A stretch of 64,000 nt of DNA from DASXTC01 sp036505635 (GCA_036505635.1 DASXTC010000083.1:3062-67061), one strand, 5' to 3'; shown: positions 8,620 to 16,586, counted from the first letter of the stretch. The notes: generated by a model from the sequence alone, not told the origin. Translations and numbers: made by a program.

Positions 8620-9960
8620 TCACGGGAAGATGCCCCGTTCCTGATAGACCTTCGCGATCGCCGAGAGGGCGACGATGTAGGCCGCGTTGCGCCAGTCCAC
8701 ACCGAACTGCGAAGCGGTGGCACGCACTCGGCTGTAGGCGGAGGTCATCCGCTTGTGGAGCTTCGAATCAACCTCTTCGAGGTCCCAGTATTCGCTCCTC
8801 TTGTTCTGAAGCCACTCGAAGTAGCTGACGATCACGCCCCCCGCATTGCACAGGATGTCGGGGATGACAGGTATGCCCCGCGCCTGCAGGATCGCGTCCC
8901 CGTCGTGATCGCTCGGGCCGTTGGCGGCCTCCGCCACCAGGCGAACGTTGAGAAGCGGCGCGGTCACGGCGGTGATCTGGTTCTCCATCGCGGCGGGGAT
9001 GAAGATATCCGCCCGGGTGCGGAAGAACGCGCCATCATCGATCGGGCGCGCGTGCGGGAATCCCGCAACCCCCCCGTTGAGGCGAACGTAGGCAGTCAGA
9101 TCCTCCGGATCGATCCCGGCGGGACTTGAGATCGCCCCGGTGACGTCTTGAACCGCCACGAGGACCACACCGAACGGCTTCAGCCGGCGGGCGGTCCATG
9201 ACCCCACGTTGCCGAAACCCTGAATGGCGCAGGTGACCCCATCGAGGCTCACGCGTTGGTCCCGTGCCCAGTTCTGAATGGAGTAGACGACGCCCTGGCC
9301 GGTGGCCTTGTCTCTGCCGAGGCTGCCGCCAGACTCGAGGGGCTTGCCCGTGACGACGTGGCCGCAGGCGTGCCGCTCGTGGGGCGGCATCATCTGAAGG
9401 TAGGTGTCGAGGATCCACGCCATGATCTGCGGGTTCGTGTTCACGTCGGGCGCGGGAATATCGTATTCGGGCCCGATGCTGTTGCCCAGGGCGAAGGTGA
9501 ACCGCCGGGTGATCCGTTCCAGCTCGTTGTTGGAGTATCCCCGGGGATCGAGCTGAATACCACCCTTGGCGCCGCCGAACGGAATCCCGACCACGGCCGT
9601 CTTCCAGGTCATCCACGCAGCGAGGGCCCGCACCTCATCGATCTGGACGGATGGATGATACCGCAGCCCGCCCTTGAAGGGTCCGCGGGCATTGTTGTGC
9701 TGGACGCGGTAGCCCGTGAAGATCTCGACGCGGCCGTCGTCCATCCGCACAGGGAAGTGAACCACGATCTCATTCGTGGTGCTCTGGAGGATCTTCAGGA
9801 TGTCTAGGTCGAGCTTCATGATATCCGCCGCCCGATACAGCCGCTCCTTGGCGCTGGAATAGAGCGAGCCTCCAGCCTCGGCCACGCCGGGCAAAGGGGT
9901 GGCACGCGCGTCGCGAGAAGCGACCTCCTCTTCCTCTCTGGACAACACTTTCGCTGTCAT
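8620..9960 (-). CDS. gdhA: Glu/Leu/Phe/Val-type dehydrogenase (glutamate dehydrogenase)
   Basis: The ATG at 9960 gives 446 residues; a GGGGGGAC stretch is just upstream. It catalyses reversible oxidative deamination of glutamate to 2-oxoglutarate. Visible are YRVQHNNARGPFKGG (substrate site), PFGGAKGG with the catalytic lysine region, DIPAPDVNT, and the Rossmann motif GFGNVGS. The C-terminal part has NAGGVIVSYFEW. The cofactor (NAD or NADP) was not decided. It lies 25 bases after the tandem Cys-motif gene and would be co-transcribed from the sigma-54 promoter at 10405-10420. The gene symbol is by family only. Confidence 0.9.
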   Translation of the reverse strand: MTAKVLSREEEEVASRDARATPLPGVAEAGGSLYSSAKERLYRAADIMKLDLDILKILQSTTNEIVVHFPVRMDDGRVEIFTGYRVQHNNARGPFKGGLRYHPSVQIDEVRALAAWMTWKTAVVGIPFGGAKGGIQLDPRGYSNNELERITRRFTFALGNSIGPEYDIPAPDVNTNPQIMAWILDTYLQMMPPHERHACGHVVTGKPLESGGSLGRDKATGQGVVYSIQNWARDQRVSLDGVTCAIQGFGNVGSWTARRLKPFGVVLVAVQDVTGAISSPAGIDPEDLTAYVRLNGGVAGFPHARPIDDGAFFRTRADIFIPAAMENQITAVTAPLLNVRLVAEAANGPSDHDGDAILQARGIPVIPDILCNAGGVIVSYFEWLQNKRSEYWDLEEVDSKLHKRMTSAYSRVRATASQFGVDWRNAAYIVALSAIAKVYQERGIFP

Positions 9961-9985
9961 CGGATCGTCCCCCCGGGGTTCACCC

Positions 9986-10354
9986 TCAACGGTACTCCTC
10001 GCAGTGCCACACGCCGCCTTCCGGCTTGGCGAACGAGCAGGTCGGGTGTTCTTCGCATGTCGCACAAAGCCCCTTGGGTTGCGATCGCGTGGAGTTCAGC
10101 AGCACAGCGGTCCGTGCCGGCGCCTCGGATCTTCTCGACGTTCCCAACGTCCCACATGAAGCGATCTCAACGCTCCATTCTTCGCAGTGGATGATCGCCT
10201 GGTCTGTGAATCGGCGGAACGTGCAGTACGGACTGTGGATGCAACTGGAGCACAGCCCGGCATAGGTGAAAGGTACTTCAGGTGACGGACACCCGCTCTG
10301 AAGAGGGACTTTGGCCCTCTCCACGAGCACGAGTTGCTTTCTCGATTTCGACAT
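9986..10354 (-). CDS. Small protein with two Cys4-like motifs
   Basis: A 122-residue protein. The ATG at 10354 is chosen because GGAGG precedes it; an upstream start at 10465 would run through the sigma-54 promoter. It has two copies of one motif: GLCSSCIHSPYC...HCEEW and, at the C-terminus, GLCATCEEHPTC...HCEEY, i.e. C-x2-C-x5-C-x(10-12)-HCEE-aromatic. Each copy has four cysteines and could hold zinc or an iron-sulfur cluster (inference). There is no signal peptide. The family is not one I can name. It is the first gene of a predicted sigma-54-driven operon with glutamate dehydrogenase. Confidence 0.72.
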   Translation of the reverse strand: MSKSRKQLVLVERAKVPLQSGCPSPEVPFTYAGLCSSCIHSPYCTFRRFTDQAIIHCEEWSVEIASCGTLGTSRRSEAPARTAVLLNSTRSQPKGLCATCEEHPTCSFAKPEGGVWHCEEYR

Positions 10355-10404
10355 GACCACATCCTCCGAAGGCAGAACAGAGCCAATCGTCTCACCAGCC
10401 TCTG

Positions 10405-10420
10405 TGCAACGGATGTGCCA
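10405..10420 (-). promoter_or_regulatory. Sigma-54 (-24/-12) promoter
   Basis: Read on the minus strand, the element is TGGCAC-N5-TTGCA, an exact match to the consensus. Transcription would begin near 10393, about 40 bases before the Cys-motif gene. A sigma-54 activator gene is divergent and adjacent. Confidence 0.8.
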
Positions 10421-10474
10421 GGGGCCCGAACAGCTGACCGGGATGGTGGCAGTGTGTGGGGTCAACAGCCTGAG

Positions 10475-10494
10475 GATTCAGTCTGAGGTAATCT
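10475..10494. promoter_or_regulatory. Candidate activator binding site (UAS)
   Basis: This 20-base stretch starts GATTCAG and ends TAATCT, and shares 15 of 20 positions with 12311-12330. It lies 55-75 bases upstream of the -24 element at 10420. It includes the small dyad TCAG-T-CTGA. The role is inferred from position and recurrence. Confidence 0.4.
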
Positions 10495-10636
10495 CGCATG
10501 CGGTCAACGGGACGATGATACCCTTTGCCTCGTGAGTGCAGGGCCTGAAGCCGTCGGAGGCTTTGGCGCTGGCGACAGCTGGTATCTCTACGATCTCACG
10601 GCGGCGCGCCGTGATTTACGGAGTGGCGGCGTCGAT

Positions 10637-12322
10637 ATGAAACCCGAAGACCTCCTGCTTGCCGACGTTCTCGAGTTCCGGCCCGATCAGGGGATCATCC
10701 GTCTGCACGAACAGCGGGTGGTGATCCTGAGCGCCACAGCGATGGGCCTCCTGCGAAAGGAGCTGATCGACACCCTCGGGATCGACACGGCGCGTCGGCT
10801 GTTCCTCCGCTTCGGCTACGCCGACGGCTATCACGATGCCGTCAACCTGCGCGGCCGGTCCTCCTGGGCGGACCCCGTCGAAGGGCTGCGGGCCGGCGCT
10901 ACGCTTCACACTCTCGAGGGGATTGTACGAGCGGTGCCGCTCCGGCTCGAATACGACGCCGCGACCGGGCAGTTCGACTCGGAGATAGAGTGCCACGATT
11001 CGTACGTGGCCGAACAGCACCTCCACCACTACGGCAAAAGCGCGACCCCGGTCTGCTGGTCACTGGTCGGATATGCGAGCGGGTACGCATGTGCATGCCT
11101 GAGCCAGGAGGTCTATTTCGCCGAAACCGCCTGTCTGGCCCAGGGGAAGCCTCATTGCTCCCTGGTCGGAAAGGATGCATCGCGCTGGGGAGAAACGCTC
11201 GAGTCGCTTCGGCGAGACTACCAGGGCACCGATCTTGGCCGGGAAGTTGAGCGGCTGCGCGACCTCATCCACCGGCAGATGCGCGAGCTCACGCGGCGTG
11301 AAGAGAAGGTGGCCCGGCGCGAACGCCAACTCGATGCATTGCGTGAGCGTATCGCGCGCGCCGCGGCCTCGAAGCGATTCGTCGCGAAAAGCGCCGCGAT
11401 GCAGGAGGTGCTCGAGATGGCGGCACGGGTGGCTCCGCTCGATACGACGGTTCTCCTGTTCGGCGAGAGCGGGACCGGCAAGGAGTTCATCGTCAGGATG
11501 ATCCATGACCAGAGCACGCGGGCAGACCGGCCGTTCGTTTCGGTGAACTGCGCGGCCTTGCCGGAAACGCTGCTGGAGTCCGAGCTCTTCGGGCACGTAC
11601 GGGGTGCCTTCACAGGCGCGGTGCGTGACAAGACCGGCCTGTTCGAGCTGGCCACCACAGGGACGTTGTTCCTCGACGAGATCGGCGAGATGGCTCCAGC
11701 TATTCAGGCCAAGCTGCTGCGGGCACTTCAGGAAGGCGAGATCCGAAAGGTCGGCAGTGAACGGAGCACCAGGGTCAACCCGCGCGTCATCGCTGCGACC
11801 AATCGGGACCTGCGGGCGGCGGTTGCGGCAGGCAGCTTTCGCGAAGACCTGTACTTCCGGCTGGGCGGGTTCGTGATCACCGTGCCGCCGCTCCGCGACC
11901 GCCGCGAGGCCATCCCGGCGCTCGTTCACCAATTCCTCAGCACCGCCGCCAGGCAGACGAAGAAGGACGTGCGGGCGGTGTCAGCCGAGGCCATGACCCT
12001 GCTGATGAGCTATCGCTGGCCGGGCAACGTCCGGGAGCTGGAAAACGCCATCCAACGCGGGGTGATCCTCGCGCAGGGGCGCACTGTCACCGTCCGAGAG
12101 CTCCCACCGGAAGTGCGATCAAAGTCCTTTGACAGTGTGGCTGACGACGGTCTCGACCTCGACGAACATGAGAGGAAGATGATCCGACGCGCACTCGACC
12201 GCTTCCGAGGTGATCGCAAGCTCGCGGCGAAGGCCCTCAACATCAGCACGGTCACACTCTGGCGTCGGATGAAACGGTATGGGCTCGACGTCCGCCGATC
12301 TCGGCCACACGATTCAGAATGA
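10637..12322 (+). CDS. XylR/DmpR-type sigma-54-dependent transcription activator
   Basis: From the ATG at 10637 the protein has 561 residues. The frame continues up to a GTG at 10532, but those 35 residues look unlike the family and I left them out. The order is: XylR N-terminal sensory domain (about 1-105), V4R domain (about 115-185, with an ACACLSQEVYFAETAC stretch), a coiled linker (about 200-240), AAA+ domain with GESGTGKE, GAFTGA (sigma-54 contact) and FLDEIGEM, then a Fis-type HTH at the C-terminus. Such V4R domains bind small effectors such as aromatics or metals. Two sigma-54 promoters flank the gene, so it probably controls both neighbouring operons. Confidence 0.92.
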   Translation: MKPEDLLLADVLEFRPDQGIIRLHEQRVVILSATAMGLLRKELIDTLGIDTARRLFLRFGYADGYHDAVNLRGRSSWADPVEGLRAGATLHTLEGIVRAVPLRLEYDAATGQFDSEIECHDSYVAEQHLHHYGKSATPVCWSLVGYASGYACACLSQEVYFAETACLAQGKPHCSLVGKDASRWGETLESLRRDYQGTDLGREVERLRDLIHRQMRELTRREEKVARRERQLDALRERIARAAASKRFVAKSAAMQEVLEMAARVAPLDTTVLLFGESGTGKEFIVRMIHDQSTRADRPFVSVNCAALPETLLESELFGHVRGAFTGAVRDKTGLFELATTGTLFLDEIGEMAPAIQAKLLRALQEGEIRKVGSERSTRVNPRVIAATNRDLRAAVAAGSFREDLYFRLGGFVITVPPLRDRREAIPALVHQFLSTAARQTKKDVRAVSAEAMTLLMSYRWPGNVRELENAIQRGVILAQGRTVTVRELPPEVRSKSFDSVADDGLDLDEHERKMIRRALDRFRGDRKLAAKALNISTVTLWRRMKRYGLDVRRSRPHDSE

Positions 12323-12336
12323 AATAATCCATTTCA
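12311..12336. promoter_or_regulatory. Candidate activator binding site (UAS)
   Basis: The stretch GATTCAGAATGAAATAATCC resembles 10475-10494 (15 of 20 bases) and merges with a perfect inverted repeat, TGAAAT-N5-ATTTCA (12320-12336). It ends about 110 bases upstream of the -24 element at 12445, a normal distance for enhancer-binding proteins. It overlaps the stop codon of the activator gene. Confidence 0.45.
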
Positions 12337-12444
12337 GGATGTAGTCCTTCGCCAGACCTCCACAAGCGCGTCGTTCCTTCATCCGACTCAGTGAATCCAC
12401 GACTGCGCCGGGGATTCCCCCCGTTTCCCTGTGCCAGTATCTCC

Positions 12445-12460
12445 TGGCCCGATCCTTGCT
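12445..12460 (+). promoter_or_regulatory. Sigma-54 (-24/-12) promoter
   Basis: TGGCCC-N5-TTGCT on the plus strand, with one base off the consensus in the -24 half. Transcription would start near 12472, about 85 bases before the Rnk-like gene. Confidence 0.7.
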
Positions 12461-12557
12461 TTGGTCCTGTACGAGACTAGGCTCGTGGGCCTGAGGTCCA
12501 TGGAAGGCACAGCATCAGCATTCGGGCTCCGCTTGTCTTCTGTGTCGAGGAGGAAAC

Positions 12558-12995
12558 ATGCGACAACAGACCGTCCGGGTCACCGGTTTTGACTTCTACC
12601 GGCTCCACAACCTCATCGAGGGTCCGCGCTCCATGGACCCGCACGAAGCCGTCAATGTCGATCTGCTCGAGCGACGGCTGTATGAAGCCGAGATCATGCC
12701 GGCCGACCGTATCGGACCGGACCTCGTCACGATCAACTCCGAGGTGCAGGTCGAGGATCTCGATGCTCACGAGGAGATCGTCTTTCGTGTCGTGCTTCCC
12801 GCGGCCGCCGACCCAGCCTCGGGAAACGTCTCGGTGCTTGCGCCGCTGGGCATGGCGGTTCCCGGTCGCCGGATCGGTGACAACGTCACCTGTGAGACCC
12901 CGGGCGGACTGCATCGGCTTCGGGTCGAAGGCATCGTCTATCAGCCGGAGCGAGTCGGTGTGGACTTCGAGTCACGAGGGAGGAGGTACGCGTGA
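12558..12995 (+). CDS. Rnk/GreA C-terminal-domain protein
   Basis: A 145-residue protein with GAGGAGG before the ATG. The N-terminal half is helical, like the short coiled region of Rnk. The C-terminal half (about 55-140) resembles the GreA/GreB C-terminal fold: VTINSEVQVED, VVLPAAADP, VSVLAPLGMAVPGR and VEGIVYQPE. Rnk-type proteins bind RNA polymerase and can compete with Gre factors. It is first in a sigma-54-driven operon and overlaps doxX by four bases. The exact role (nucleoside diphosphate kinase regulator in older naming) is not certain. Confidence 0.8.
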   Translation: MRQQTVRVTGFDFYRLHNLIEGPRSMDPHEAVNVDLLERRLYEAEIMPADRIGPDLVTINSEVQVEDLDAHEEIVFRVVLPAAADPASGNVSVLAPLGMAVPGRRIGDNVTCETPGGLHRLRVEGIVYQPERVGVDFESRGRRYA

Positions 12996-13435
12996 TGATG
13001 ACGAGAGGCCTGAACTCTGCCTGGTGGATGCTGCGGATCGGCCTGGGGCTGGGACCGTTCCTGGCGGGGCTCGACAAGTTCTTCAACCTTCTCACCGACT
13101 GGGGAATGTACCTGAACCCCGCGGCCGAAGCGCTTCTCCCGATCGGCAGCGGGACATTCATGCGGATGGTGGGTGTCGTCGAAATGGTCGTGGGCCTTGC
13201 CATCCTGGCCGGCTGGACGCGAATCGGGGGTTACGTGGCGGCGGCGTGGCTTGTCGCCATCGCGGCGAACCTTGTCTCCATGGGCATGTTCTATGACCTG
13301 GCTGTTCGAGATGTGGAGATCGCGATCGCCGCCTACACGCTTGCGCGATTGAGCGAGGCGAGGGAGAGCACTGCCGATACATCCCTATCGACCGGCGAGA
13401 TACTCGGCCTCGGTCGAGTGCGGGAGACGACCTAG
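12992..13435 (+). CDS. DoxX-family membrane protein
   Basis: A 147-residue inner-membrane protein with four predicted helices (about 10-28, 50-72, 77-97, 100-120). The WWMLRIGLGLGPFLAGLDKFF stretch at the N-terminus is a DoxX-like motif. DoxX proteins appear in redox and thiosulfate-linked systems and often sit beside oxidative-stress genes. Its ATG overlaps the stop of the Rnk-like gene (ATGA), and superoxide dismutase follows at 45 bases. Confidence 0.78.
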   Translation: MMMTRGLNSAWWMLRIGLGLGPFLAGLDKFFNLLTDWGMYLNPAAEALLPIGSGTFMRMVGVVEMVVGLAILAGWTRIGGYVAAAWLVAIAANLVSMGMFYDLAVRDVEIAIAAYTLARLSEARESTADTSLSTGEILGLGRVRETT

Positions 13436-13479
13436 CCCTCGTGCGGGGCTCAAGAGCCGAGGATCTGGAGGACATCGTG

Positions 13480-14109
13480 ATGCATTCGCAACTCCGACTA
13501 CCCTATGGATTGGACGCTCTGGTGCCTCACGTATCGGCGGAAACGCTCGAATACCACTGGGGCAAACACCACCGCGCCTACGTGGACGCCCTGTGCAGGC
13601 TCATTTCAGGCACCCCGCTCGTGGAGCTGGACATTGAGGATCTGGTGCGGAGATCCTCGGGGGCCGTGTTCAACAACGCTGCACAGCACTTCAACCACAG
13701 CTTGTACTGGCGCTCCATGAGCCCGGAGGGCGGCGGTGAGCCCGGCGGTACGTTGCTCGAGGCCATCGAGCGGCGCTACGGGTCCTTCGGAGCCTTTCGC
13801 ACTGCCTTTGTGGAGCAGGCCAGCTCCCACTTCGGTAGCGGCTGGGCCTGGCTTGTACGAAAGCCCGACGGTTCGGTCCGGATCGAGCTGACGCACGATG
13901 CGGGTTGCCCGATAGCGACGGGCGACTCTCCACTCCTGGTCTGCGATCTGTGGGAGCACGCCTACTACATCGACTACAGGAACATGCGCAAGCGTTACCT
14001 CGAGTCTTACTGGGCGGTCGCCAACTGGCGATTCGCTGAGTCACGGTTCGACGACCTGCTGGAGGAGACCGCCCGTTCGGAGTCGGGACGGTTTGCGCCA
14101 GCTCCGTGA
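13480..14109 (+). CDS. sodB: Superoxide dismutase, Fe/Mn type
   Basis: The ATG at 13480 gives 209 residues with GGAGG eight bases upstream; an upstream GTG at 13441 would add 13 unrelated residues. It converts superoxide to peroxide and oxygen. Metal ligands are H26 in YHWGKHH, the histidine in QHFNHSLYW, and D and H in DLWEHAYYIDY. NNAAQHFNH and the lack of a signal peptide fit a cytosolic enzyme. Iron or manganese preference cannot be fixed from this. It is part of the sigma-54 operon with the Rnk-like and DoxX genes. Confidence 0.92.
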   Translation: MHSQLRLPYGLDALVPHVSAETLEYHWGKHHRAYVDALCRLISGTPLVELDIEDLVRRSSGAVFNNAAQHFNHSLYWRSMSPEGGGEPGGTLLEAIERRYGSFGAFRTAFVEQASSHFGSGWAWLVRKPDGSVRIELTHDAGCPIATGDSPLLVCDLWEHAYYIDYRNMRKRYLESYWAVANWRFAESRFDDLLEETARSESGRFAPAP

Positions 14110-14120
14110 CGAGGCGCGCC

Positions 14121-14141
14121 CCTCGGTGGGGCGCACCGAGG
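14121..14141 (+). terminator. Hairpin after the superoxide dismutase gene
   Basis: CCTCGGTG and CACCGAGG form a perfect 8-bp stem with a five-base loop. There is no following T run, so it may slow or process the transcript rather than end it. Confidence 0.4.
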
Positions 14142-14197
14142 TCGATGCAACACTAACCTCGCCGCCGCTTGAAGCGTCGGCGACTTGAGGAGGAGAG

Positions 14198-14536
14198 ATG
14201 CTGACAAAGATCGCGTTCGTCGTTGCCGGAATGCTGGCCTTCCCGCTGGCGGCGGCTGGTGAGACCTGGGAGAACGTGCCGGTCATCGACACGCAGTGCG
14301 TCACCAAGGTCAAGGCCGATCCGGACAAGCACACGAAGCAGTGCGCCCTGCAGTGCGCCAAAGGAGGATACGGCCTGCTGGCTCCGGACGGCACATATCT
14401 GAAGTTCGACGCTGCGGGCAACGACAAGACCGTCGTGGCCCTCAAGGCGACCAAGAAGGCCGATCACCTGCGAGCAACCGTCATCGGCGAGCGAGAGGGG
14501 GAGAGCATCAAGGTAGCGTCGATTTCGATCGAGTAG
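14198..14536 (+). CDS. Small secreted Cys/His-motif protein (paralog of 1523-1891)
   Basis: A 112-residue protein with a signal peptide (about 1-20) and GAGGAGG before the ATG. The mature part has C-x10-H-x3-C-x3-C-A-K-G-G followed by YGLLAPDGTYLKFD and a beta-rich C-terminus. It shares this layout with the small protein in the chromate operon. Periplasmic metal or heme binding is possible but not shown. It follows sodB after two small hairpins. Confidence 0.8.
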   Translation: MLTKIAFVVAGMLAFPLAAAGETWENVPVIDTQCVTKVKADPDKHTKQCALQCAKGGYGLLAPDGTYLKFDAAGNDKTVVALKATKKADHLRATVIGEREGESIKVASISIE

Positions 14537-14630
14537 AGGTACGCAGGAGGAGGGCTCTCTCCTCCTGCTCCTCGTTCCCAAGGTTGGGACTCAAACGAGG
14601 AACGACCGAATCGATAGCCTGCGGGAGGAC

Positions 14631-14762
14631 ATGATGGGTCATCTGGTGAAGGTGTCTATGGTAATCAAGCTGCCGCCTGGGAAAAACCGGCAGGAGCAGA
14701 TCGAAGGATTCTCTGCCGCGATTCTCGAGCGCCTCTCACCGCCTCGATTGGCGACGTGGTGA
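14631..14762 (+). CDS. Predicted 43-residue small protein
   Basis: The ATG at 14631 has GGGAGGAC directly upstream. The product starts MMGHLVKVSMVIKLPPGKNR and ends in SPPRLATW, amphipathic rather than hydrophobic. Its stop overlaps the start of the DUF488 gene, a sign of coupled translation. The function is unknown. Confidence 0.5.
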   Translation: MMGHLVKVSMVIKLPPGKNRQEQIEGFSAAILERLSPPRLATW

Positions 14763-15148
14763 AGCCGATGTTGCAGATCAAGCGAGTCTACGATCCGCCT
14801 TCACCCGACGATGGAGAAAGGATCCTCGTGGACCGCCTCTGGCCTCGAGGCTTGAGGCGGGCGGCGGCCAGGATCGATCTCTGGCATAAGGAGCTCGCGC
14901 CTTCAGATAGTCTTCGTCGATGGTTTCATGCGGACGCCTCGCGGTGGAGCGACTTTCGCCGCCGATACCGCAGAGAGCTCAACCGGCACGATCAGGTCAT
15001 TGGAGACCTTCAGCGCACGTCGGCGAAGCGAACGGTCACGTTCCTCTATGCGGCGCGCAACACGGAGCGCAATCATGCTGTGGTCCTCAGGGATTTTGTC
15101 ACAGGCTTCCGCAGGAGCGGAGCTCGTCGAGCTTCCCATCATGAATAG
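14756..15148 (+). CDS. DUF488 (YeaO-like) protein
   Basis: A 130-residue protein; the start could be the GTG at 14756 or the ATG at 14768. DUF488 motifs are clear: LQIKRVYDPPSPDDGERILVDRLWPRGLRR and DLWHKELAPSDSLRRWF, then FLYAARNTERNHAVVL. Members are small cytosolic proteins of unknown biochemistry that are often encoded near metal or redox stress genes. Here it ends the operon that begins at the sigma-54 promoter at 12445. Confidence 0.85.
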   Translation: MVKPMLQIKRVYDPPSPDDGERILVDRLWPRGLRRAAARIDLWHKELAPSDSLRRWFHADASRWSDFRRRYRRELNRHDQVIGDLQRTSAKRTVTFLYAARNTERNHAVVLRDFVTGFRRSGARRASHHE

Positions 15149-15171
15149 AGACTCTCTGAGACTCTCATGTT

Positions 15172-15201
15172 TTGACAGCGACAGCGCTACGGGCGTATAA
15201 C
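15172..15201 (+). promoter_or_regulatory. Sigma-70-type promoter for the cytochrome gene
   Basis: TTGACA (15172-15177) and TATAAC (15196-15201) are 18 bases apart. The start would be near 15208, giving a leader of about 137 bases ahead of the cytochrome c gene. Confidence 0.55.
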
Positions 15202-15227
15202 GGGTCACACGAACTCAGGAAGCATTC

Positions 15228-15307
15228 CACTCTCGGCTACGTCGGTCCGAGGGGGCTCGAGCGGCAGCTACGCGTACGTGCTGCCCAACTAACCTTCCAC
15301 GAGAGTG
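15228..15307 (+). promoter_or_regulatory. Structured leader of the cytochrome gene
   Basis: An 8-bp outer stem (CACTCTCG at 15228-15235 with CGAGAGTG at 15300-15307) encloses an inner hairpin GGCAGC...GCTGCC (15263-15285). The structure ends about 15 bases before the region of the ribosome site. No known riboswitch was recognised. Confidence 0.35.
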
Positions 15308-15344
15308 AAGCAAGATCCGTCTGGAATACATCGGGAGGAGCGTC

Positions 15345-16586
15345 ATGAGACTCATCAGTGCAGCATCAATCGTATTCGGTCTCGCGTTGGCGTTCGTCAT
15401 CGCAGGGCTCGCTCCTGCAACAACCGTGGGCCAAACCACTGGTGGCTCTGATAACGAGGGCGAACGAAACCATCGAGATGGGCAAGCCACCTTCCGCTAC
15501 GACACCTTCGGGGACGAGCAGTTGTGGACCGATGTGTTGCGGATGCACGAAGTCGTTGCGACGGTCCCGCCGGCGACCGCGCTGGCGGTGGGCCTCAAGG
15601 TCGATGTCGAGGCCTTGCCGCCGGGCATTATCGCCGCGCTGCGCGCCGGGCAGGTCGATCTGAGCGACCCCGCCGTGACGGTCGAATTGTTGCGGCTGAA
15701 TGCGGTCGTGGGAGTCCGGGGCAGGGTCATCGACACGGGTGATCTCACCAGTGTCGGCATTACCTGCGCGCTCTGCCACTCGTCTGTCGACAACTCGTTT
15801 GCTCCGGGGATTGGCAGACGGCTGGACGGATGGGCCAACACAGATCTGAACGTCGGGGCCATCGTCGCCCTCTCGCCGGCGCTGGATGCCGCCACCAAGG
15901 CTGAGTTCAACGCCTGGGGCCCTGGGAAATATGACCCCCGCCATCATGCGTTCGACGGCACGAATCTCCTGTCGCTGAACAGTCCCTCGCTGCCGATTGT
16001 CCTCCCGCCGATCTATGGATTGAAGGGGGTCGGCTTCGAGACGTTCAGCGCCGATGGGCCCATCTCGTATTGGAACAGCTACGTGGGAGTGGGCCAGATG
16101 GGCGGACAGGGCACGTTCCACGATCCTCGCATCGACCTTTTCATCACGCAGACGCCGGATCTCGTGACCCCGAAACTACCGGACTTGCTGGACTATCAAC
16201 TGAGCTTGCGCACCCCGGCACCGCCGAAAGGCAGCTTCAGCAGACAGGCTGCCAATCGCGGCCGACGTCTGTTCAACAACGAGGCCGGATGCTCCGACTG
16301 CCATCAGGGGCCCACCTTCACGGACGTGCTCAGCGGGCCCACGCGGACAGTGCCGTTCCTGCACGACCCGGCCGAGGTCGGCACGGATCCGGCGTACGCC
16401 TTGCGGACCGCCACAGGGAAATACCGTACGACACCGTTACGCGGACTCTGGCAGCATCCCCCCTATTTCCATGATGGCAGTGCGCCGAACCTCCTGGCGG
16501 TAGTTAATCATTATGACGGGTTGTTTGCGCTGAACCTCACAGAGGCGCAGAAAGCGGACCTGGTCGAATTCTTGAAGTCGCTCTGA
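15345..16586 (+). CDS. Secreted di-heme cytochrome c (peroxidase-like)
   Basis: A 413-residue protein with a signal peptide (about 1-29) and GGGAGGAG before the ATG. It has two heme-c sites: CALCH (141-145) and CSDCH (316-320). The C-terminal half (about 298-413) is like the cytochrome c domain of MauG/CcpA-type di-heme peroxidases (RRLFNNEAGCSDCH, TPLRGLWQHPPYFHDGSAPNLL). The first half is less typical. It would act in the periplasm in electron transfer or peroxide reduction. The promoter and structured leader indicate it starts its own transcript. Confidence 0.8.
   Translation: MRLISAASIVFGLALAFVIAGLAPATTVGQTTGGSDNEGERNHRDGQATFRYDTFGDEQLWTDVLRMHEVVATVPPATALAVGLKVDVEALPPGIIAALRAGQVDLSDPAVTVELLRLNAVVGVRGRVIDTGDLTSVGITCALCHSSVDNSFAPGIGRRLDGWANTDLNVGAIVALSPALDAATKAEFNAWGPGKYDPRHHAFDGTNLLSLNSPSLPIVLPPIYGLKGVGFETFSADGPISYWNSYVGVGQMGGQGTFHDPRIDLFITQTPDLVTPKLPDLLDYQLSLRTPAPPKGSFSRQAANRGRRLFNNEAGCSDCHQGPTFTDVLSGPTRTVPFLHDPAEVGTDPAYALRTATGKYRTTPLRGLWQHPPYFHDGSAPNLLAVVNHYDGLFALNLTEAQKADLVEFLKSL

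Noticed and set aside
10355..10465. Upstream start for the Cys-motif protein at 10465
   Set aside because: The added 37 residues are encoded over the sigma-54 promoter, and the ATG at 10354 has a clear GGAGG.
15205..15345. attC-like integron site
   Set aside because: GCCCAAC fits one core but no GTTRRRY partner exists at the right distance on either strand.
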